Assembly (NCBI GenBank): GCA_019925795.1
Contig: CM034312.1
Span: forward strand, 24,021,914-24,085,913
DNA: 64,000 nucleotides
From: Dendrobium chrysotoxum
Taxonomy: Eukaryota; Streptophyta; Magnoliopsida; Asparagales; Orchidaceae
Direction of reading: 5' to 3'
Both the position numbers and the translations under genes were made by a program. Within the stretch, counting starts at the first letter, position 1. Every line of letters begins with the position of its first letter. Positions 42,801 through 47,800 of this stretch are shown here, piece by piece. Under the pieces are notes generated by a model. The model made no database searches, was not told the DNA's origin, and saw nothing but the letters and a program-made list of their open reading frames with translations.

Positions 42801-43736
42801 AAATACAAAAAAAAAGTCTTATAATTGCATGCTCGGTTACTGATATTTTGAACGGGCGTTCGGATCAAACTGAAAATATTAGAAGATTGATATCAAGAGT
42901 TTGTAGTGGATGTAACCTTAAATCAGAAAACACAACTGCTTGATTCTATGTCATATTTAAGTGAATCTCAGCTCCATTTCTTCAATGAATTATGCTATGG
43001 ATCAGCCGATCAGTCTACTGTTACGTACATCATATTTTCGTCATTAGGCTGATGGTATGTTCTTCGTGCAGCTATGCTCGAGACTGTGTAGAACCTGCGG
43101 CGAAACCAGGAGCAGCAGCATTGGTAAGTTTATGTGAAATATACTTCTCTCCCTGACAAACACTATCAGATAAAATCATGTTTTATTGCTCATTTAGTTT
43201 CTCTTATGTTGACAGCATGTTTTAAAGAAAGATTATTTTGTTTTCATTCTTTTTATGTGTATAAGTAAAACATAATACTTGAGAGAGTTTTGAGGGGATT
43301 TGCATAGTTTAAACTAATCTCTCTTTTTATTACTTCCAATTAAGATTTCGTTTGGGACAGCTTTTTTAATGCTTTTTAAACAGCTTTTTAGTTAAAAAAA
43401 ATTTTGAATTAGAAATTTCTGTACTAGAAAGTTGTTTTAGAAAGCAATGAAAAAGTTGTCCTAAATGAAACCTAAATGACGAACATAACAAATTTTATTC
43501 TTGAACATTTATTCTAACTTCTAGCAACCAAATGAGCCCTTAAACAGGAACTTAAATACTAGCTGATATCTAAAATAATCACAGAGAATATAGTATCAAG
43601 TATTGAATCTTTATTTCCCATAGATTATCCAGAACCATCTTGACTTTTCTGAAGCTCTTGATTGCAAATGCAGGCTATCATTAGTGCGGTTACTTGGCTG
43701 CTGCAACGATTTCCACAGCTTGCTGATAGATTGTGA
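15466..43736 (+). CDS. NTF2/SnoaL-like domain protein, probably plastid-targeted; five exons
   Basis: Joining 15466-15864, 19342-19456, 19554-19635, 43072-43123 and 43674-43736 gives 711 bp, or 236 residues plus stop. Splice phases are 0, 1, 2 and 0, all with GT-AG borders. Residues 1 to about 80 are rich in Ser/Arg and poor in acids, like a chloroplast transit peptide. From about residue 92 the sequence reads AAEVVRDFYDGINRRDLESV, then ECVYEDLIFSKPFVGRK, LQFVIDDISGEDTSATGVTW, EWRGRPFPFSKGCSFYRLDV, and ends WLLQRFPQLADRL. This matches a family of plant nuclear-encoded, plastid NTF2/SnoaL-like proteins of unknown function with a cone-shaped fold. The start could be any of three in-frame ATGs at 15466, 15472 or 15475. 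An upstream in-frame ATG at 15370 is less likely. The gene seems intact. Intron 3 is 23.4 kb and full of transposons. Family call is strong. Enzymatic role is unknown. Confidence 0.88.
15865..19341 (+). other. Intron 1 of the NTF2/SnoaL-like gene (3,477 bp)
   Basis: Non-coding, AT-rich, with short open frames that show no domains. No transposon boundary was recognised. The acceptor at 19340-19341 ends in AATGTAG. Confidence 0.7.
19342..19456 (+). CDS. NTF2/SnoaL-like gene, exon 2
   Basis: Encodes AIMEFFKNFTEYISSELQF followed by VIDDISGEDTSATGVTWHL, the central part of the fold. It starts after TAG and ends before GTATGC, leaving phase 1. Confidence 0.88.
19554..19635 (+). CDS. NTF2/SnoaL-like gene, exon 3
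   Basis: Starts after CTACAG. With the last base of exon 2 it completes a Glu codon and reads EWRGRPFPFSKGCSFYRLDV, then SEGTRKI. The donor GTATGT at 19636 leaves phase 2, which is completed by exon 4 more than 23 kb away. Intron 2 (19457-19553) is only 97 bp. Confidence 0.88.
20108..21196. mobile_element. Non-autonomous DNA transposon, hAT-like
   Basis: The left end begins CAAGGTTGTGAAAATCGGAC. The right end, read inverted, begins CAAGGTTTTAAAAATCGGAC, giving terminal inverted repeats of about 20 bp. Flanks are ATTGAGAT (20100-20107) and ACTGAGAC (21197-21204), an 8-bp duplication with two mismatches, as hAT elements make. The interior has no transposase. It holds a GC-rich, roughly 110-bp tandem duplication around 20690-20905, containing the repeated phrase AAACTCCGAACTCGAGA. 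Sits in intron 3 of the host gene. Confidence 0.75.
21600..22265 (-). mobile_element. 5'-truncated LINE tail
   Basis: Minus-strand homologue of the LINE tails at 13.4 kb and 27.3 kb. It extends further upstream, with CFRYLGSVVQNDSEID and WLKWRNALGLLCDKKVP in the frame at 22021-22341. Then comes the decayed RLRWFGH region and the CCACTACGTGGGGTCGGC 3' end near 21640. A short duplication of that 3' end occurs at 21622-21655. Target duplications are unclear because both flanks are ATC-rich. Confidence is high for family and moderate for limits. Confidence 0.75.
22266..24461. other. Intron 3 filler with no recognised element
   Basis: AT-rich sequence with a short A-run at about 23207 and no domain-bearing frame, repeat pair or RNA gene that I recognise. 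It probably includes original intron sequence. Confidence 0.4.
24467..25009 (+). repeat. 5' LTR of the deleted gypsy element
   Basis: Contains repeated GGAATTATTTAGG-type phrases, and near its 3' end the damaged form of the LTR stem-loop (CGATCTTC with GAAGACCC). Pairs with 25991-26556, which is slightly longer and less degraded. Confidence 0.9.
25039..25980 (+). pseudogene. gag start fused by deletion to RNase H fragment
   Basis: From ATG at 25039 the frame reads MAAKKVDALQGEVEKIKCWM, the coiled-coil start typical of this gag family. After a stop it continues in pieces to about 25335. At 25651-25860 the frame changes to an RNase H segment (VEADASRYGLGAILIQ, then ERELMSIILATQKW and a PYLLGRHFIVRSD phrase). 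Everything between gag N terminus and RNase H is missing, so this is a deletion derivative and not a functional polyprotein. Confidence 0.8.
25991..26556 (+). repeat. 3' LTR of the deleted gypsy element
   Basis: Starts TGATGGACTG and ends CTATCA, followed by the GATCA target duplication. It carries the intact stem-loop GGATCTTC and GAAGATCC at 26434-26459. Confidence 0.9.
26562..27271. other. Intron 3 filler between two LTR elements
   Basis: No coding or repeat structure was recognised. Its right edge meets the truncated chromovirus LTR, but a LINE tail is inserted at the junction. Confidence 0.4.
27293..27713 (-). mobile_element. 5'-truncated LINE tail with perfect 21-bp target duplication
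   Basis: The minus-strand frame at 27332-27664 encodes MRMLRWMSGFTLRDRIRNEH, then RESRLRWFGHIKRRP and KKGRGRPKKTWLENIRNDL, the end of a LINE polyprotein. The 3' end carries GCCGACCCCACGTAGTGGG and a (TTG)n tail (seen as CAA repeats at 27293-27320). A 21-bp sequence starting TCTGCAATC lies at 27272-27292 and again at 27714-27734. The youngest-looking of the four LINE tails in the window. Confidence 0.92.
27728..28013 (+). repeat. Truncated 5' LTR of the chromovirus
   Basis: Aligns to the 3' LTR from 32863 onward and lacks about 178 bp of its start. It has TATAAATAG at 27790-27798, AATAAA at about 27873 and ends GTGGCA. Only 5 G are found where the 3' LTR has 27. Confidence 0.88.
28041..29215 (+). 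pseudogene. Chromovirus gag, broken
   Basis: The frame from ATG at 28041 begins just inside the primer site. It carries a coiled-coil-like stretch (VQVEELSERVNGLEEED) and then breaks by stops and frameshifts. At 28520-28930 come pieces of the capsid-like gag domain. Near 29150 a CCHC knuckle reads CFLCGGPH, a stop, then AKECPQKK, so the zinc-knuckle pattern survives except for one stop codon. Confidence 0.8.
29236..29766 (+). pseudogene. Chromovirus aspartic protease region
   Basis: Contains IVDTSASHNFISMEEAKRLG, the flap-side and active-site region of retropepsins. The family motif is D-S/T-G-A. Here the glycine is serine (DTSA), which should abolish activity. In-frame stops follow at about 29686, 29710 and 29731, yet the frame stays in register with RT. 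Confidence 0.8.
29770..31307 (+). pseudogene. Chromovirus reverse transcriptase and RNase H
   Basis: RT motifs are clear: RMCIDYRALNK, YFSKLDIRSGYYQVSI, YEFLVMSFGLTNAP and the catalytic VVYLDDIVVYS, then TFLGHRI. RNase H follows with ELHTDASDYVIGGVLIQQG and, at the end, DYILEYKPGKANIVADALSR. In-frame stops at about 30598, 30604, 30667, 30988 and 31306 interrupt an otherwise continuous frame. One of them (YYR-stop-FIRGY) looks like a CGA to TGA change. Catalytic residues are kept, so decay after insertion is likely. Confidence 0.92.
31309..32073 (+). pseudogene. Chromovirus integrase
   Basis: HHCC zinc domain: GHPGIRRTLALLKNNYYWPG, then CLTCQQDK. Catalytic core: ESVSLDFISSLPKSERYGST (first Asp), SIISDRDPRFTGRFWTEL (second Asp), and SFHPQIDGQTERINALLE (Glu). 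The core has D, D and E in place. Continues in frame from RNase H after one TAG. A frame slip at about 32040 starts the decayed C-terminal part. Confidence 0.92.
32486..32674 (+). pseudogene. Chromodomain at the end of chromovirus integrase
   Basis: Reads EEILSNQVIHRRGVPNYKEY, then FIKWKGLPDSEASWEHED, then FKDKIQQYQEE. The Y/W/W aromatic cage pattern of chromodomains is recognisable. This places the element among chromoviruses, whose chromodomain is thought to guide integration into heterochromatin. It is in a different frame from integrase because of intervening indels. It ends 11 bp before the 3' LTR. Confidence 0.9.
32686..33168 (+). repeat. 3' LTR of the chromovirus, with heat-shock-like motifs and a 27-G run
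   Basis: Perfect terminal repeat TGTCACAC to GTGTGACA, 483 bp. It contains TTCTAGAATATTC at 32896-32908, a run of 27 G at 32916-32942, TATAAATAG at 32945-32953 and AATAAA near 33028. Compare the 5' LTR, where the G run has 5 bases. Confidence 0.95.
33173..33897. other. Intron 3 filler
   Basis: AT-rich, with several ATTGACAT-type phrases. No gene or element boundary was recognised. Confidence 0.4.
33903..34357 (+). repeat. LTR 1 of the tandem gag-only element
   Basis: Starts TGGACCGGTACAGCCGG and lacks a TTA found in LTR 3. Ends CTATCA. Contains the stem-loop GGATCTTC and GAAGATCC at 34180-34205. Confidence 0.85.
34515..35840 (+). pseudogene. Gag of tandem element, unit 1
   Basis: From ATG at 34515 it reads MAGRKVEVLEGEIGQLKTKI and a further coiled coil (LHTQLSDVKNQISAIHEKM) before stops at about 34751. 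The retrotransposon gag domain is open at 35134-35580, with MPIFEGEDAHGWIYMVKKYF, LEGKALAWYQWRD and FYEQFFALMQEGTMVEYREQ. A CCHC knuckle CFRCDERYKPGHRCKD lies at about 35778-35828. Stops and frame changes make it a pseudogene. The sequence then jumps straight to the end-of-pol phrase next to the purine tract. Confidence 0.85.
35926..36394 (+). repeat. LTR 2 (middle) of the tandem gag-only element
   Basis: Starts TATTAGACCGGTCC, with TG mutated to TA, and ends CTATCA. It is flanked on both sides by element interior rather than by host DNA. Stem-loop at 36217-36242. Confidence 0.85.
36552..37368 (+). pseudogene. Gag of tandem element, unit 2, with internal deletion
   Basis: Frame from ATG at 36552: VEVLEGEIGQLKTEISDL and the same coiled coil as unit 1. 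About 500 bp of unit 1 are missing after LGSGE, so the coiled coil runs out of frame into the middle of the gag domain. The domain then resumes (FYEQFFALMQEGTVVEYCKQ, ILEGNFMKGLKPNIRA), followed by an intact CCHC knuckle CFRCDERYMPGHRCKDR at about 37309-37361. Confidence 0.82.
37457..37936 (+). repeat. LTR 3 of the tandem gag-only element
   Basis: Starts TGTTAGACCAGTCC and ends CTATCA. Stem-loop at 37759-37784. It has a small internal duplication near its start (GACCAGTCCATTGGACTG). Confidence 0.85.
37942..38307. other. Intron 3 filler
   Basis: No recognised feature. The right edge is the broken end of the minus-strand gypsy element. Confidence 0.4.
38310..39263 (-). pseudogene. Reverse transcriptase of the minus-strand gypsy element, truncated
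   Basis: The frame at 39263-38475 carries the protease end (LGSTDVILGMKWLQTLGDTK) and then RT: WRFCVDYRALNKETV, FSKIDLKSGCHQIRMKGED and TFRTHEGHYEFLVMPF. A small deletion follows. The next frame gives VFFDDILIYSKTEEDHLEYL and MEYLGHIVSKEGVEAN before the element ends. Catalytic aspartates in the FFDD motif are kept. A frameshift and truncation make it inactive. Confidence 0.88.
39348..39563 (-). pseudogene. Aspartic protease of the minus-strand gypsy element
   Basis: Reads MEVVVLIDSGATHNFISNHV, with an intact DSGA active-site motif. This contrasts with the DTSA of the chromovirus. Separated from gag and RT by stops. Confidence 0.85.
39573..40834 (-). pseudogene. Gag of the minus-strand gypsy element
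   Basis: Begins MAGKKVDALEERFKEE at 40834, followed by a region rich in charged residues. The gag domain is visible at 40049-39573 (YHERFEHLASWVERLSETVL, then RAAVRVIRPRDLGEDMELTQ). A CCHC knuckle CFRCDEKYTPRHRCRDR lies at about 39677-39627. At least two frame breaks interrupt it. Confidence 0.85.
40986..41473 (-). repeat. 5' LTR of the minus-strand gypsy element
   Basis: 488 bp, TGTTAG to CTAACA on the minus strand. It contains GC-rich AACCGGCCCAGCCGGCC-like palindromes at its start, and the stem-loop variant AATCCTC with GAGGATT at 41134-41158. Confidence 0.85.
41615..41702. repeat. Two-copy 44-bp tandem duplication
   Basis: CAAGTTGGGTCTAGAAAGTG at 41615 recurs as CAAGTTGGGTCCAGAAAGTG at 41659. 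The rest of the unit (TGCTCTTAGTGT to GGTTCTCC) is nearly identical. Confidence 0.85.
41996..42060 (+). promoter_or_regulatory. 5S rRNA-like internal promoter in Cassandra LTR 1
   Basis: Contains GCAGTTAAACGTGCT (box A of plant 5S genes is AGTTAAGCGTGCTTGGG) and TAGGTGACCTCCTGAGAAGT (box C is GGATGGGTGACCTCCTGGGAAGT). Spacing is as in 5S RNA. Confidence 0.85.
42445..42510 (+). promoter_or_regulatory. 5S rRNA-like internal promoter in Cassandra LTR 2
   Basis: Contains ACTCTGCAGTTAAGCGTGCT and GGGATGGGTGATCTTCTGAG. The box A part is an even closer match to 5S rRNA than in LTR 1. Confidence 0.87.
43072..43123 (+). CDS. NTF2/SnoaL-like gene, exon 4
   Basis: Follows TTCGTGCAG. With the two bases carried from exon 3 it reads IYARDCVEPAAKPGAAAL. 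The donor is TTG followed by GTAAGT, phase 0. This matches the family phrase between the last two strands and the C-terminal helix. Confidence 0.88.
43344..43473. mobile_element. Foldback MITE copy 1 (in intron 4)
   Basis: Imperfect inverted repeat: the left end GATTTCGTTTGGGACAGC matches the inverted right end GGTTTCATTTAGGACAAC. The AT-rich centre is nearly self-complementary. Confidence 0.7.
43674..43736 (+). CDS. NTF2/SnoaL-like gene, exon 5 with stop
   Basis: After AAATGCAG it reads AIISAVTWLLQRFPQLADRL then TGA at 43734-43736. The amphipathic C-terminal helix is a conserved end of this plastid family. Confidence 0.9.
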   Translation, partial: AIISAVTWLLQRFPQLADRL

Positions 43737-43947
43737 TGGAAAAATCTTCCTAAACTCTCCAGGTCCTAATCTTCGTTACCTGTAGTTATTTGTATAAAAT
43801 ATTAGTATGCGTGTGAGTTAATTGCAGGCTATGAAATTATTGATGATTTCATGAGATATCTCTGTGTGATATTGGGATAAGATCATAAGAATATACAAAA
43901 AAAATCAAAATCACTTGAATGTTGCTTGTTTTCTAAGTTGAATACTA

Positions 43948-44057
43948 CTACAACAACAATAACAATAAGCCTTTATCTCACTACGTAGATTCAGCTACAT
44001 AAATTTTTTTTCTCCATTTTATTCTATGAAGAGTCAAATTCTCATTTAAATTGAATA
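43948..44057 (-). mobile_element. Short LINE 3' end fragment
   Basis: Only about 110 bp: CAACAACAATAACAATAAGC and the CTACGTAG-type 3' end motif, related to the three longer LINE tails. No reliable target duplication. Confidence 0.65.
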
Positions 44058-44288
44058 ATTATAATATGAATCCTTTAATACAGTAGAGTCTATACAATTG
44101 CTCGTGTAGAATTTGATTCAAATAAATTCATAATTATTATATTTTAATATATCGCCGATAAATGTTTTTTTATGAACTAGTAATTGATCGATCTCCCACT
44201 CAAAACATTTGCAGGCTAAAAAAAGATTGATTAAAAAACAAGCATGGCTGTTCGGGGCTTATGGCACGATTATCCATTAATCTCATTT

Positions 44289-44422
44289 AGATTTTGTTTG
44301 GATAGTTTTCTTATTGCTTTTTAAAATAATTTTTTAGTACACACATTTTTTTAATTCAAAAAATTTTTTGTGCTAAAAATTATTTTAAAAAATAGTAAGA
44401 AAATTGTACTAAACGAAGCCTT
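44289..44422. mobile_element. Foldback MITE copy 2
   Basis: Left AGATTTTGTTTGGATAG and inverted right AGGCTTCGTTTAGTACA, with the same AT-rich core as copy 1. Confidence 0.65.
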
Positions 44423-44512
44423 ATTCTATCTTTTATGTATATTTGCTCTATTTCAGCCCATTTCTGTTCCTTGGTGAAGTTAGAAAAGAAATTTGTATGA
44501 TTGAAAGTTTTA

Positions 44513-44621
44513 AGTTTCGTTTGAGATAGCTTTAGATTATTGTTTTTGTCCTACTTTTAATAGATTTTTGTACTAAAAAATAATTTTATAAGCAGTAAGA
44601 AAGCCGTCTCAAATATGAGTC
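44513..44621. mobile_element. Foldback MITE copy 3
   Basis: Left AGTTTCGTTTGAGATAGC and inverted right GACTCATATTTGAGACGGC. It is shorter and more eroded than the other two. Confidence 0.55.
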
Positions 44622-44846
44622 ATGTGATGGAGCATTATAAAAATTTGGTTGAATTTTATTAAAATATCAATCAAATATATATTTTGGCTGAATTTATTAA
44701 AATATTGTGACTTTTTTGAGTTGACATATTGTGGGTGAATAGGCCAAATATTTTTCTAACGTAGTAGCTTCTAAAGGAGATTTTGAAATTTCTTGCATTC
44801 TCCTTTGAATCGTACTATGAAAAATTAGAGAACAAATGAGGTTACT

Positions 44847-47800
44847 GTTGACCTCATTTTTGTATGAGGTCATTAGGACCCAGTCCAGATTCAAGATCAA
44901 TCTTGACCCCAGATCAACACAACTTAAGACCAATCTAGACTCTAGGATCTCCTTAGATTTCAATCCCTAGGATCTGCTCTAGACCCTAGGATCTCTTCAA
45001 ATTAATCTTGACCCTAGGATCAAGCTGATCTTAGATCAATACATAATTTAAATATCAATCCAGATTCAAATTGATTTAATCCCATATTAATTTTAAAACT
45101 CAACTCAATCAAACTTCAGACTAACCTAGACTCTAGGATCCTCCTAGACTTCAGACCCTAGGATCTATTCTAGACCCTAAGATTCTGCCAGACTCTAGAT
45201 TATATGATCTTCTTAGATCCTAGGATCTATTCTAGACCCTAGGATTCCTCTAGATCCTTCTAGACCTTAGGATCCTCCTAGAACCTAGATCCTAGGATTC
45301 TTCTAGATCCTAAGACTATTCTAGACCCCAGATCCTAAGACTCATAGATACTGAGATCTTCATAGACTTCAGTCCATAGGATCTACTCTAGACCTTAAGA
45401 CTCCTTCAAATTCATTTAGAGCCTAGGATCATTCTAGATCCCAAATCTTAGGATTCCTAAATCCTAGGATTCTTCTAGATTCTAGGATTCTCCCAGATCC
45501 CAAGCCCTAAGATGTTTCCTAGAATCCAAACTTTAGGATCTACTCTAGATCCTTAGATCTTCCTAGATCCCAAACCTTAGGGTTTCTTAGACTCTAGAAT
45601 CCTCCTAGATCTTAAACCTTAAGATTCTTCCAAATTCTAGGCTCTAGGATCCAACATAAATCTTAGATCAATCTAGACCTTCAGTTAATTCAAACCTCAA
45701 TCAAACCCAGACTTTAAACATACTCAAACTTCAAACTTGCCTACACTTCTAATTCAATCTCTAGTTCAATCCAAACTTGAATACTTGATCTAATCTTTAA
45801 ATCAAACTTCAATCCTATCCTATTACTCATGATCAGTCAAAATGATCATAAGTGATATGGATGATTCAAATTCAACCACACAAATTCAAAATCCAGTTCA
45901 AAACCAGAAATCCAGGCCCAAACCTAAGGCTAAAGGTCTGAGTCCTAAAAGCCTTTTCCAATGAATCTTTGAACATTTTAAAACCTAGTCAAATGACCTC
46001 TGATTCAAGGTCTGTCAGTTCCACACTGATATGACATGTCTCTAGAGGCAACCCTTCAAATTTGAGCTCATTCTGAGGTCTCTAACCTCAGAAACTGAAT
46101 TGAAATCCAAAGGCGGTAAAACCTTCAAATATTTACAATCTATGCCACTGGACCTGCCACCCAGTAGATTTTGATCCTGGAGCTTTCTCCAAAGCTTCAA
46201 ATCACTTCCAGACCCTTGATTATGACCCATTGAGCAATAAACTGTATTTTTTTTTGGATTCAATTTGACCCCCAGTTGACCAAGGGTCAAAATGACCAAA
46301 ATATCCCTTAAGGGTTCAAATGCACTTTTCAAACCATATGACCTCCAAATTGCTTGGAACCACTTCCAACAATTTTCAAACATTAAACCAAACCCATTGA
46401 ACCCAAAACCAGCCCCTAGGTCAATCTGGTTGACCAAGTCAACCAGGTTGACCAAATAGGCCCTTTAGGGTCAAAACAGGTCATTTTGACCAAATGACCT
46501 CCTCAAACCTTGGGACCACTTCCATTGGTCTCCAAATGTCATTTCAAATCCGTTGAGCCCATTTCCAGACCCTGGACCCACCTGGTTGACCAAGTTAACC
46601 AGGGTTGACCTAAAAGGCCAATTAACGACCCAAATAGGTCATTTTGACCAAATGACCTCCCCAGACTTTGAGACCGCCACCAGTAGACTCAGAATGTCAA
46701 TCTGAACTGGTTGGGCCCAACCCTTGACCCTGGGTCAACTTGGTTGACCAAGTCAACCCACTTGACCCATTAAGCCCTTTAAGACCTAAATAGGTCATTT
46801 GATCTAGATGACCATTCCAGACCATGAAACCACTTCCATCAGACCTCATTCATCATTTCAAACCTGTTGAACCCAATCCCTGTCCATAGGTCAACCTGGT
46901 TGACCAGTTCAAGCCCTTAAGCTTCTCCACTTTGAATCAAAACTTATATGCATCCAAATCTCTCAAACTCACCTCAAATTATGATTCAAATATTTTCAAA
47001 TCCTTTTAAAATCAAATCACTTTGAGTTTGACCAAGTCAACACATTAAACTTGATCAATCTCTCCTACCTTATGTCAAATCAAGTTATAACATCAAATCT
47101 CATTCAAACAAATCTTTTAAACCCTCAATCTTATCCCAATCTATGATTTAAACACATTTAAGCATATCATGAGTCAAATCATGGTTGATTTGACCAAGTC
47201 AACCCATTAGGACTTGATCAAATCTCCTCAAATTCCCTTATTCCCATTCAAATCCCAATTCTTAAGCCTCCATCCCCTTTGAATCAACCCAACCAGCTCT
47301 TAAGGTTTCCTCCATGCCACCTCATCAGTCAAGTTGACTGGTTGACTAGTCAACTCAGTCAACAAATGGCTTATTTGGCTCTAAATAATTAAATCTCAAT
47401 GTTTAAGCTAATGACATCCACTCTTGGGTACTCCAGCAGCTCTAAACATTTTCTGGAAGGTTCTTAAGCTGAGATTAAGCCTTAGATTAGAGCTTAAGCA
47501 GCCCAAGTGGTCCCAAGTCGGTTAGCCAAGGACAATATCGTTCCACATGGATTGTACCCGCTTGTCCTTTTATTCCCTGCTGCTAACCAACCTCAGGGAT
47601 AGGTGGCATCATCTAGGAGCTCCCCAAGTCGATCTGAGCCGTTCCTTTGGCTTGGAGAGGTCTGAATAGGGCAAAGCTTCATTGAGAGTCTCATTCTTGA
47701 ACTTTACAATCTCTCTCTACTTCAGCCTACTCAAGCCTCAATACAAGTTGCTCTGAGCTTCCCAGACATAAAAAAACCTTTCCCTACCAAAATCCGGCGG

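Noticed and set aside
43938..44057. TTGAATA on both sides of the short LINE fragment as a target duplication
   Set aside because: The right copy aligns with LINE sequence (TTTAAATCTAATA in the other copies), so it is part of the element.
46042..46455. 137-codon minus-strand open frame in the giant 5' LTR
   Set aside because: The same position in the 3' LTR is interrupted by indels and only a 74-codon piece remains. No domain was seen, and it reflects palindromic TTGACC-rich sequence.
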